This document shows positions 6,411 through 12,817 of a stretch of 12,817 nucleotides of DNA, in pieces. The position numbers and the translations under genes were made by a program. Below the pieces are notes generated by a model. The model did no database searches, had not been told where the DNA came from, and saw nothing but the letters and a program-made list of their open reading frames with translations. Source of the stretch: Spirochaetales bacterium (GTDB taxonomy: Bacteria > Spirochaetota > Spirochaetia > B11-G9); the NCBI GenBank assembly GCA_027077185.1, contig JALTGJ010000134.1, positions 1 through 12,817 of the forward strand, written 5' to 3'. Each line of letters begins with the position of its first letter. Within the stretch, counting starts at the first letter, position 1.

Positions 6411-6418
6411 GAGTGTGT

Positions 6419-7684
6419 ATGAAAAGAACAACAATTATTTTTATGATTTTCATGATCTTTGTTGGCTCGCTTGCATGGGCTGCAGGAGGTAAGGAGGAAG
6501 GTGTTAAGATTACAGAACTTACTGAGCCTGTTACAATTCAGGTCTGGTATTCTCTGGGAGCTAAATACTCTGCTCCTCTTGGGGTTATTATTGATAAGTT
6601 TAATGCAATGCAGGATATGATTACAGTTGAGGGAGTATATCAGGGTGGGTATTCAACAACCCAGGAAAAGCTTCTTACAGCCTATGTTGCTGGAGATCCT
6701 CCTGTACTTGCACAGTTAGAGCAGGCATTGGTAGGTGCTTTTGTTGATAATGATGCTTTGGTTCCTTTAGATTCATTTATAAAAGCAGATAAGACCTATA
6801 ATATAAAAGATTTTAATAAGGATATTACTCAGGGGGCAACATATAATAAAAAATTATACGGGTTGCCCATCAATGTAAGTACACCTGTTCTTTATATAAA
6901 CAGAGATCTTTTTCGAAAGGCTGGTCTTGACCCTGATAAATATCCCACAACATGGGATGAAGCATATGATATTGCAAAAAAGATCAGTGATCTTGGCCCG
7001 GATATATATGGTATGCGAATTTATAATAGCGGATGGATAATTGACTCTCTTTTCCATCAATTTGGTGGATCAGTTTTTAATAAAGATAATACAAAGTGCC
7101 TTGTTAACTCAAGTGAGATAAAAAAGGCTATGGGCTTCTGGAAAAAAATGGTGGATGACGGTATTGCTGTTTATCAGGGAGGAAAAGACGGATCGACAAT
7201 GGATGCCTCTGGTGTTGTTGGCATGGTTATGCGTTCAACCGGTTCTATTGCCTGGTTTAAAGACAATGTAACCTTTGACTGGGGGGTTGCACCATTTACT
7301 CTTGGGAAAACAAAAGCAGTTTCTCTTGGTGGCGGGAATATTTATATAGTAAAGAAAACTACCCCTGAAGAACAGTTTGCAGCATGGGAATTCCTTAAAT
7401 ATCTTACAAATACAGAAAACCAGGTGTACTGGTCAACCAATACAGGATATATGGTATCAAGAAAGAGTGCCAAGGAATCTCCTGAGATACAGGCAATCTT
7501 AAAGGCTGATCCAAGATACAATGTTACCTATGATCAGTTAAAGGATGCATTTGCAAGACCAACTGTAGAAGCATGGCCTGAAATTGAAGATTTAATTCAG
7601 GATGCTATGACAAAAATTATACTAGAAGGTGCAAGTGTTGATATTCTTGATCAAACAGCAAGTGATATAGACGAGCTTTTATAA
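6419..7684 (+). CDS. CUT1-type ABC transporter substrate-binding protein (UgpB-like, diverged)
   Basis: A 421-residue secreted or periplasmic binding protein for a carbohydrate or glycerophosphate-type solute. The signal peptide is at about 1-21 (KR, a hydrophobic core, then SLAWA before AGGKEE); there is no lipobox cysteine. UgpB-like landmarks include GGYSTTQEKL, NVSTPVLYINRDLF from residue 152, a GGGN loop and TGYMVSRKSA. At the position where UgpB has Arg in its PQIR motif, this protein has Glu390 (WPEIEDL), and NSSTP has become NVSTP, so the ligand probably differs from glycerol-3-phosphate. I use the ATG at 6419 because GGAG ends 5 nt upstream. An in-frame TTG at 6359 is open but is the -35 hexamer itself. 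First gene of a cassette with two permeases downstream. Confidence 0.88.
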   Translation: MKRTTIIFMIFMIFVGSLAWAAGGKEEGVKITELTEPVTIQVWYSLGAKYSAPLGVIIDKFNAMQDMITVEGVYQGGYSTTQEKLLTAYVAGDPPVLAQLEQALVGAFVDNDALVPLDSFIKADKTYNIKDFNKDITQGATYNKKLYGLPINVSTPVLYINRDLFRKAGLDPDKYPTTWDEAYDIAKKISDLGPDIYGMRIYNSGWIIDSLFHQFGGSVFNKDNTKCLVNSSEIKKAMGFWKKMVDDGIAVYQGGKDGSTMDASGVVGMVMRSTGSIAWFKDNVTFDWGVAPFTLGKTKAVSLGGGNIYIVKKTTPEEQFAAWEFLKYLTNTENQVYWSTNTGYMVSRKSAKESPEIQAILKADPRYNVTYDQLKDAFARPTVEAWPEIEDLIQDAMTKIILEGASVDILDQTASDIDELL

Positions 7685-7702
7685 ATATTATCTATGCAAT
7701 AA

Positions 7703-7736
7703 TGAGCCGAGAGAAATTTCTTTCGGCTCAGTTTTT
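7703..7736 (+). terminator. Strong intercistronic hairpin with T-tract between binding protein and permease
   Basis: Arms TGAGCCGAGAGAAA (7703-7716) and TTTCTTTCGGCTCA (7717-7730) pair over 14 positions with one G-U, followed by GTTTTTATT. This is an intrinsic-terminator shape lying inside an operon, 19 bp after the binding-protein stop. It probably gives partial termination or 3' mRNA protection, so the binding protein is made in excess over the permeases. Confidence 0.75.
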
Positions 7737-7750
7737 ATTAGGAGTAATAA

Positions 7751-8632
7751 TTGAAGTTAAAAAAGAAGCAAATAGACAATATTCAAGGGTGGCTTTTTAT
7801 AACCCCCCCTCTTATCGTCTTTTCAGTATTTATTTTTATTCCGATGGGTGTGGCATTTTTTATCAGTCTGCAAAAATGGAATTTATTAAGTTCAATGAAG
7901 TTTGTCGGGTTTGCAAATTATATTAAAATGTTTTCTTCAGATCATTTTTGGAATTCAGTTATGGTTAGTTTACTCTATGTTGCCGGTACAGTTCCTGTAA
8001 CAATAGTACTGGGATTAATTATTGCAATTATGCTGAATCAGGAGATCCATGGAGCCTCTTTTTACCGAATAATGATCTATTTGCCTGTTATTACCTCCAT
8101 GGCAGCAGCTGCTATTGTTTTTCAATATTTATTTGAACCCAATATCGGCTTTTTTAATCATGTCCTTTCAATATTTAAGTTGCCGCCTATGCAGTGGCTG
8201 AATGATAGGCATCAGGCCTTGATTGCTGTAATTATTGTAGGAATATGGAAAAGAGTTGGTTACAATGCAATTATCATGCTTGCAGGGCTTCAGGCTATTC
8301 CAGGTTATTACTATGAGGCAGCAAAGATAGATGGGGCTTCCCGGTTTCAGATGATTCGTAATATTACAATTCCTCTTCTCTCGTCCGTAACATTCTTTGT
8401 AACTGTTATGCAGATAATTGCTTCGTTAAAGGTCTTTACGTCGATAGTTGTAATGACTGAAGGTGGCCCTGCCCGGGGTACGGATGTTCTTCCCTATTTT
8501 CTTTATAAGAATGCATTTCAATATCACAAAATGGGATATGCATCTGCAGCTGCTATTTTTCTTTTTACAATCATATTTATATTCACCCTACTGCAATTTA
8601 AGTTTGGTGAAAAAAAAGTTCATTATCAGTAG
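7751..8632 (+). CDS. CUT1 ABC transporter permease, UgpA/MalF-type
   Basis: A 293-residue inner-membrane subunit with six predicted hydrophobic helices, the first at about 15-35. The BPD_transp_1 EAA loop, which docks on the ATPase, is EAAKIDG (189-195) followed by ...NITIPLL. The C-terminus ends KKVHYQ, the same ending as the permease at 11121-12002 and close to E. coli UgpA (SKVRYQ). The start is TTG at 7751, chosen because AGGAG (7740-7744) lies 6 nt upstream and the lysine-rich N-terminus suits a cytoplasmic end. A run of seven C residues (7803-7809) falls early in the gene, in codons for TPPL. It is separated from the binding-protein gene by a hairpin and followed 9 bp later by the partner permease. 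The substrate is set by the binding protein and is unknown. Confidence 0.88.
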   Translation: MKLKKKQIDNIQGWLFITPPLIVFSVFIFIPMGVAFFISLQKWNLLSSMKFVGFANYIKMFSSDHFWNSVMVSLLYVAGTVPVTIVLGLIIAIMLNQEIHGASFYRIMIYLPVITSMAAAAIVFQYLFEPNIGFFNHVLSIFKLPPMQWLNDRHQALIAVIIVGIWKRVGYNAIIMLAGLQAIPGYYYEAAKIDGASRFQMIRNITIPLLSSVTFFVTVMQIIASLKVFTSIVVMTEGGPARGTDVLPYFLYKNAFQYHKMGYASAAAIFLFTIIFIFTLLQFKFGEKKVHYQ

Positions 8633-8641
8633 GGGATTTAA

Positions 8642-9490
8642 ATGTCAAAACTAAAAAAGAAGAGTGGCTTATCATCTCGTATTACAATACTTGTATTGGA
8701 AGCTGTTTTGTTATTATTTGTTGTTATAATTAATGTTCCTTTTTTTTGGATGATTTCAACTTCATTTAAGTTTCCCTCTGAAGTACTGGCATATCCTCCT
8801 AAACTTTTTCCTTCCAGAATTAATTTGGATGGTTATAAATATATTTGGACCCTTGTTCCTTTTGCACGCTATTTCATAAATACACTTTTTGTTTCACTTT
8901 CTATTGCAATAAGTAAAATATTTCTTGCATCCCTTGCTGCATATTCATTTGCAAAGATACCATTTAAAGGGAAAAATACTGTGTTTTATATTTTCCTTGG
9001 AACAATGATGATCCCCATGGAAGTTATTATAATTCCCAACTATATAACGTTAAATATTATAGGTTGGCTTGATACATACTGGGCGCTCATTATACCCTTT
9101 GTTGTAGGCGCTTTTTCAATTTTCCTTCTTCGTCAGTTTTTTATGCAGATTCCCAGAGATCTTGACGATGCAGCAATTATAGATGGTTGTGGAAGAGTTA
9201 GATATCTTTTTACCATTATTTATCCCCTTTCCAAACCAGCTCTTCTTACAGTGGGTTTGTATGCATTTCTTGCTTCCTGGAATAGTTTCCTCTGGCCGCT
9301 TATTGTTACAAATAGCGATAAAATGAGGGTAATCCAGATCGCACTAAAAGCTCTGCAGGATTCATGGATGATAGATTGGACGTCCCTTACTGCTGCATCG
9401 GCAATAGCTACTGTACCTATTATTATTCTGTTTTTCTTTGTTCAAAAACAATTTCTGGAAGGGATTGCCATTACAGGGTTAAAGGGATAG
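8642..9490 (+). CDS. CUT1 ABC transporter permease, UgpE/MalG-type
   Basis: A 282-residue inner-membrane permease, partner of the gene just upstream. The N-terminus is lysine-rich, the first helix is at about 14-36, and the conserved post-helix motif ISTSFKFPSEV follows. The coupling loop is DDAAIIDGC (175-183), followed by ...IIYPLS, the MalG-type EAA motif. The C-terminal QKQFLEGIAITGLKG is the standard ending of this subfamily. The ATG at 8642 has AGGGGA 5 nt upstream, and that ribosome-binding site overlaps the stop of the preceding gene, so the two permeases are translationally coupled. No terminator hairpin follows the stop; the 20-bp gap leads straight into the second copy of the promoter repeat, so some readthrough into cassette 2 is possible. 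Confidence 0.9.
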   Translation: MSKLKKKSGLSSRITILVLEAVLLLFVVIINVPFFWMISTSFKFPSEVLAYPPKLFPSRINLDGYKYIWTLVPFARYFINTLFVSLSIAISKIFLASLAAYSFAKIPFKGKNTVFYIFLGTMMIPMEVIIIPNYITLNIIGWLDTYWALIIPFVVGAFSIFLLRQFFMQIPRDLDDAAIIDGCGRVRYLFTIIYPLSKPALLTVGLYAFLASWNSFLWPLIVTNSDKMRVIQIALKALQDSWMIDWTSLTAASAIATVPIIILFFFVQKQFLEGIAITGLKG

Positions 9491-9510
9491 TCATAAGCAA
9501 TTATTTTTAT

Positions 9511-9651
9511 AAATGAGCAGAAAAGTTATATGAATTGATAGGAAATGATCATATTTAATCTAAATTTAACGTAACTATGATAGAAAAAGAACAAACTAAG
9601 ATTGACAAGTGGATTAACCTGTGCTTTAATTAATATATAAAATTCTAAAAG
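9511..9651 (+). repeat. Promoter-bearing direct repeat, copy 2 (141 bp)
   Basis: Near-identical to 6268-6410 and in the same orientation 3,243 bp away. It differs at four bases and lacks a GT pair near the 3' end. It carries the second binding-protein promoter. The match stops at AAAAG, where a 39-bp insert begins. Confidence 0.95.
9602..9630 (+). promoter_or_regulatory. Sigma70 promoter of transporter cassette 2
   Basis: TTGACA (9602-9607), a 17-bp spacer and TTTAAT (9625-9630), with TGC before the -10, identical in layout to the cassette 1 promoter. The leader is about 68 nt here instead of about 25 nt, because of the insert at 9652-9690. Confidence 0.8.
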
Positions 9652-9690
9652 CCTGGTCGTTCACTTCGTTTTCTGTTCGGCCATGCAACC
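9652..9690. repeat. Short inserted repeat D flanked by AAAG direct repeats
   Basis: Comparison with copy 1 shows 39 extra bases between AAAG (9648-9651) and AAAG (9691-9694). Removing them restores AAAAGGAG, as in copy 1. Its ends, CCTGGTCG and TCGGCCATGCAACC, match the core of element B (CCTGGTCG ... TCGGCTATACATCC) with three mismatches in the 14-nt end. It brings an in-frame ATG (9683). Confidence 0.75.
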
Positions 9691-9703
9691 AAAGGAGAAT
9701 AGA

Positions 9704-11047
9704 ATGAAGAAAAGCTTGTTATTAGTACTTCTTTGCCTACTGTCTGTTTCCATGATTTTTGGGGCAGGTGCAAAGGAAGAACAAAAAAGTGTAGAAATTA
9801 CAGGACCGGTTACAATTGAATTCTGGCATGCCATGGGTGGTGCGAGAATTGATCTGATCCAGGGTATTGTGGATGATTTTATGAAAGAAAATCCCAATAT
9901 TACAGTTAAAGTTCAGTATACCGGTTCTTATGGTGATACTTTGAATAAAGTTAAGGCTGCTGCAAAAGCAGGAAATGCACCTGCTGTATTTCATTCCTTT
10001 GATGTTGGAACACTCCAGCTTGCACACAGTGGAATAATAACTCCAATAGGGGATATTGAAAAATGGGATCCAATTAATTGGGATGATTTTTTTGCACCTG
10101 TAAGATCGTATTATACTATTTCAGGTAAGCATTATTCCATGCCTTTTAATTCTTCAACACCTCTGTTGTATTATAATAAGACATTTTTTAAGAAAGCCGG
10201 ACTTGATCCTGAAAAACCACCGGTAACATTTGATGAAGTTGTTGCAGTAAGCAAAAAGTTAAAAGCAGCACTTCCCGAACTGAAAGCACCAATTACATGG
10301 AACCTTCATAGCTGGTATTTTGAGCAGTTTAACTGCCTGGCAGATTCTCCACTTGTAAATGAGAACAATGGAAGAGAAGGTAATCTGCCAACAAAAGCAA
10401 TTTTTAACAGTCCTGCAGCACAGCAAATTCTTGAATGGTGGACAGGAATGGAAAAAGACGGTTTATTTCTTGATGTTGGACCCGGCTGGGCAAATCACAG
10501 AGCCGCATTTGGTGCAGGTGAAGTTGCAATGGTAATGTCTTCCTCTTCTGATGTGAATCAGCTTACCGGTTTACTTAAAGAAAAGGGATGGGAAATGGGT
10601 ACAGGATATATACCAAGACCAGCCGGAGCAAAGGGTGGTGTAGCTATTGGTGGTGGAAGTTTATGGATTTCCAATGGTAAAAGCGACCAGGAATTACTGG
10701 CTGCACTTAAGCTTGTTAAATATATTTCCAGTGATGGGCCTCAGATGGCATGGCATAAAGGTACAGGTTATTTCCCAGTAAGAAAAACAGCTATGGAAAA
10801 ATTACAGGCAGAAGGCTGGTTTGATAAAAATCCTAACTTTCTGGTTGCATTTAATCAGCTTCTTGATTCTCCAACAACGGATAATACTGCAGGTGCGCTA
10901 ATGGGCACCTTCCCTGAAGTAAGGAATTTAATACAGACAGGTATTCAGAAAGTTTATGCTGGAGACATGACTGTAAAAGAAATGCTGGATGATGCAGCTG
11001 CAAAAGCAACTGACACATTTACAGAATGGAATGATCTTGTAGAATAA
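9704..11047 (+). CDS. ugpB: Glycerol-3-phosphate-type ABC transporter substrate-binding protein (UgpB-like)
   Basis: A 447-residue exported binding protein. The signal peptide is at about 1-22 (MKKSLLLVLLCLLS to IFGA, then GAKEE), without a proper lipobox. It follows E. coli UgpB along its length: FWHAMGG near the mature N-terminus, TGSYGDTL, HSFDVGT, PFNSSTPLLYYNKTFFKKAG starting at about 147, IGGGSLW, WHKGTGYFPVRK and FPEVRNLI with Arg407. From memory of the UgpB-ligand structure, the Tyr, Ser (NSSTP), Gly and Arg contacts are kept, and the acidic contact is Asp instead of Glu. Uptake of glycerol-3-phosphate or glycerophosphodiesters is therefore likely. I start at ATG 9704, 6 nt after AAAGGAG (9691-9697); an in-frame ATG at 9683 would place that site inside the gene. 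Confidence 0.85.
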   Translation: MKKSLLLVLLCLLSVSMIFGAGAKEEQKSVEITGPVTIEFWHAMGGARIDLIQGIVDDFMKENPNITVKVQYTGSYGDTLNKVKAAAKAGNAPAVFHSFDVGTLQLAHSGIITPIGDIEKWDPINWDDFFAPVRSYYTISGKHYSMPFNSSTPLLYYNKTFFKKAGLDPEKPPVTFDEVVAVSKKLKAALPELKAPITWNLHSWYFEQFNCLADSPLVNENNGREGNLPTKAIFNSPAAQQILEWWTGMEKDGLFLDVGPGWANHRAAFGAGEVAMVMSSSSDVNQLTGLLKEKGWEMGTGYIPRPAGAKGGVAIGGGSLWISNGKSDQELLAALKLVKYISSDGPQMAWHKGTGYFPVRKTAMEKLQAEGWFDKNPNFLVAFNQLLDSPTTDNTAGALMGTFPEVRNLIQTGIQKVYAGDMTVKEMLDDAAAKATDTFTEWNDLVE

Positions 11048-11074
11048 TAAAATATTTTAAATTATTTGTTATCC

Positions 11075-11102
11075 GGGCTGCAGTAAAACAATACTGCAGC
11101 CC
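11075..11102 (+). terminator. Intercistronic hairpin between ugpB and ugpA
   Basis: Perfect 11-bp arms, GGGCTGCAGTA (11075-11085) and TACTGCAGCCC (11092-11102), with a 6-nt loop, then CTATTTTAA. The T-tract is short, so an mRNA-stabilising or leaky-attenuating role is likelier than full termination. It occupies the same place as the hairpin in cassette 1 but shares no sequence with it. Confidence 0.7.
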
Positions 11103-11120
11103 CTATTTTAAGGAACAGCT

Positions 11121-12002
11121 ATGAAATCAACATTTAAAAGCAAGTACCTCCCTTATATTTTGCTTTTGCCAACTTTTATTGTTCTTTTGTTTTTTCTATT
11201 TTATCCGGCTATCGAAACTTTTCGTTTAAGTTTTTATAAGGTTCATCCCTTTGGTATATCGAAAAAATTTGCCGGTATGTATAATTTTACAAAACTGGCA
11301 TTGAGTAAAGACTATCTTGGCAGTTTTGCAACATCCTTTTTCTTTTCTATTGCTGTAGTTATTGCAGGTTTGTCTGTATCTCTTGCTATTGCAATGCTTC
11401 TGAATAAAAATATGAAGGGTGGGAGACTGTATAGATCTTTGTTAATTTGGCCATATGCTCTTTCTCCTGCAATTGCCGGAGCTTTATTCAGGTTTCTTTT
11501 TAATCCTGCAAATGGATATCTTAATTATTTTTCGGGTGTTCTTTTTGGTTCAGAGGCTCCGTGGCTTACAAATGGCTCTCTTGCCATAATAATTATTACA
11601 ATTGCTGCAACCTGGAAAAATTTGGGATATAATATTATCTTTTTCCTTGCTGGACTACAGAATGTACAGAAAGAGGCTCTTGAGTCTGCCTCCATTGATG
11701 GTGCCGGACCTTTAAGAAAATTTTTCTATATTATATTTCCTTTTCTTTCACCAACAACTTTTTTTCTTTTAGTTATGAATATAATTTATGCCTATTTTTC
11801 ATCTTTTGGTCTTATAGATGTTTTAACCGAGGGTGGACCGGCAAATTCTACGAATATTTTAATTTATCAATTATATAAAGATTTTTTTGTAAATGCCAAA
11901 ACTGGCTATGCTGCCGCTGAGAGCATGATACTTTTTACTTTGGTTGTTTTGTTCACTCTTATACAGTTTAAGACTACAGGGAAAAAAGTTCACTATCAAT
12001 AA
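11121..12002 (+). CDS. ugpA: Glycerol-3-phosphate-type ABC transporter permease UgpA
   Basis: A 293-residue inner-membrane permease. It follows E. coli UgpA closely: KSKYLPYILLLPT at the start, FYPAIETFRLSFYKV, HPFGISKKFAGMYNF, PYALSPAIAGALFRFLFNP, ASIDGAGPLRKFF, then EGGPANSTNILIYQLYKDF and the KKVHYQ ending. The coupling loop reads ESASIDG (188-194), with Ser in the first alanine position, a minor departure from the EAA consensus that leaves the Gly intact. The ATG at 11121 has AAGGA 6 nt upstream. It lies 18 bp after the intercistronic hairpin, and its stop codon overlaps the ribosome-binding site of the next gene, so it is coupled to ugpE. It forms the channel with UgpE and needs an ATPase not encoded in the window. 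Confidence 0.88.
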   Translation: MKSTFKSKYLPYILLLPTFIVLLFFLFYPAIETFRLSFYKVHPFGISKKFAGMYNFTKLALSKDYLGSFATSFFFSIAVVIAGLSVSLAIAMLLNKNMKGGRLYRSLLIWPYALSPAIAGALFRFLFNPANGYLNYFSGVLFGSEAPWLTNGSLAIIIITIAATWKNLGYNIIFFLAGLQNVQKEALESASIDGAGPLRKFFYIIFPFLSPTTFFLLVMNIIYAYFSSFGLIDVLTEGGPANSTNILIYQLYKDFFVNAKTGYAAAESMILFTLVVLFTLIQFKTTGKKVHYQ

Positions 12003-12012
12003 GGAGGAAATT

Positions 12013-12817
12013 GTGGAAAGAAAAAAATGGCAGTCTGTTCTGCTTCATATGACAATAATATTTGTCGTTATAATTATTAGTTCACCGGTTATTTTAGCTT
12101 TTATTATAAGTACCCAATCTCCTGCAGAAGTTTATTCTTCTCCTCCAAAGCTGACCCCATCTACTCATTTTAGCAATTACGTAGATGCCTGGAACAGTGT
12201 AAACATGGGAAGAATGATGCTTAATTCTACAATTGTGGCAGTCTCTGTAACTGTCGGGAAAATAGCATTAAGTCTTTTAGCAGCATTTGCCTTTACTCAT
12301 TTTGAATTTAAGGGGAAGCAAGTATTATTTATTCTGGTATTAATTACTCTGCTGCTGCCAATACCAGTTCGAATAGTTGCATTATTCGGGATTGCAAGTA
12401 AACTTCACTGGATAGACACATATTTGGGGCTGATAATGCCCTTTCTTGCAAGTGCTACAGGAACTTTTCTCTTTATCCAGCGTTTTAAAATGGTTCCCAG
12501 CGAATTGCTGGATGCTGCCAAAATAGATGGATGTTCTCCAATGCGATATTTGTTTCAGGTATTAATTCCACTGTCTGGAAATACTATTGGAGCCTTGATT
12601 GTTATTGAGTTTATATATATCTGGAATCAGTATCTGTGGCCACTGATGGCGACGAATTCAGAATCTATGAGAGTTGTCCAGATAGGTGTAAAAATGATGA
12701 TACAGGCAGATGCCATGAACAATTGGGGAATTATAATGGCTGGGGTCATAATAACAATTATACCTCCATTATTTGTATTTTATATAATGCAGGAAAGTTT
12801 TATGAAGGGATTTGCCC
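12013..12817 (+). CDS. ugpE: Glycerol-3-phosphate-type ABC transporter permease UgpE, cut by right edge
   Basis: 268 visible codons of a MalG-type permease; UgpE is normally about 280 residues, so only a short tail is missing. The start is GTG at 12013, 5 nt after AAGGAGG (12001-12007), which overlaps the ugpA stop. The reading frame has no stop to the window end. UgpE-like stretches include RMMLNSTIVAVSVTVGKIAL, LITLLLPIPVRI, DTYLGLIMPFLASATGTFLF, the coupling loop LLDAAKIDGCSPMRY (Asp167-Gly173), IYIWNQYLWPL and the final MQESFMKGFA. About six membrane helices are expected, the first at about 10-32. The gene is the last of the ugpBAE set; in other genomes ugpC or ugpQ often follow. Confidence 0.88.
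   Translation, partial: MERKKWQSVLLHMTIIFVVIIISSPVILAFIISTQSPAEVYSSPPKLTPSTHFSNYVDAWNSVNMGRMMLNSTIVAVSVTVGKIALSLLAAFAFTHFEFKGKQVLFILVLITLLLPIPVRIVALFGIASKLHWIDTYLGLIMPFLASATGTFLFIQRFKMVPSELLDAAKIDGCSPMRYLFQVLIPLSGNTIGALIVIEFIYIWNQYLWPLMATNSESMRVVQIGVKMMIQADAMNNWGIIMAGVIITIIPPLFVFYIMQESFMKGFA

Noticed and set aside
6359..6418. N-terminal extension of the first binding protein from TTG at 6359
   Set aside because: The TTG is the first part of the TTGACA -35 box. The ATG at 6419 has a proper GGAG and starts directly with a signal peptide.
6242..6418. Riboswitch in the leader of the first binding-protein gene
   Set aside because: The conserved segment lies mostly upstream of the predicted transcription start, and the leader is only about 25 nt, too short for an aptamer plus expression platform.
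7702..7926. Short frame overlapping the hairpin and the start of permease 1
   Set aside because: It begins within the terminator-like stem and overlaps the permease in another frame. The permease has a good AGGAG and strong family similarity.
2071..9690. CRISPR array or tandem repeat array
   Set aside because: The repeats are dispersed single palindromes with differing cores and no regular spacers, and no cas genes are present.
9704..9772. Lipoprotein signal in the second binding protein (Cys at about residue 11)
   Set aside because: The cysteine is in the middle of the hydrophobic core with Leu at -1 and more hydrophobic residues after it, so there is no lipobox.

Overview
The window is low in G+C (about one third by eye) and densely coded. 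It probably comes from an anaerobic spirochaete or a similar low-GC anaerobe. Two things suggest this: both solute-binding proteins have non-lipoprotein signal peptides followed by a G(G/A)KEE start to the mature chain, a pattern I associate with spirochaetal ABC transporters, and a 2-hydroxyacyl-CoA dehydratase activase is present, an oxygen-sensitive enzyme type. This assignment is inference.

Left part, minus strand (1-3773). Reading leftward there is an Uup-type ABC-F ATPase, a TetR regulator with a candidate operator in its own promoter, and the first 314 codons of a large double-domain activase that runs off the left edge. The activase start lies behind an AT-rich 11-bp-arm palindrome.

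Right part, plus strand (3939-12817). A GT4-type glycosyltransferase with a good sigma70 promoter is followed by a DeoR/GlpR-type repressor and then two consecutive CUT1 transporter cassettes. Each cassette is ordered binding protein, UgpA-type permease, UgpE-type permease. The second (9704 to the right edge) closely matches glycerol-3-phosphate UgpB-UgpA-UgpE. The first (6419-9490) has the same architecture but a diverged binding protein. No ATPase subunit gene is visible; it is either beyond the right edge or supplied by a shared MsmK/UgpC-type protein.

The most interesting structure lies in DNA that ordinary gene calling ignores. (1) The two binding-protein genes differ greatly, yet they sit behind nearly identical ~142-bp promoter segments (6268-6410 and 9511-9651), each with a TTGACA-17-T(C/T)TAAT promoter. 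(2) Only the second copy is interrupted, exactly at the ribosome-binding site, by a 39-bp insert flanked by AAAG direct repeats. (3) That insert resembles the core of a palindromic element lying in frame inside uup. (4) Three palindromes with GTAG...CTAC-type ends occur here. Two are read through as protein in uup, and one supplies the stop codon of the glycosyltransferase. They look like REP/MITE-type dispersed elements. (5) Both cassettes carry a strong hairpin between the binding-protein gene and the first permease gene, fitting differential expression within the operon.

No gene-free stretch exceeds 300 bases. The larger gaps are 943-1076, 1728-1826, 3774-3938, 5337-5440, 6242-6418 and 9491-9703; their contents are listed as features. 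I see no rRNA, tRNA, CRISPR array, integrase or full insertion sequence.
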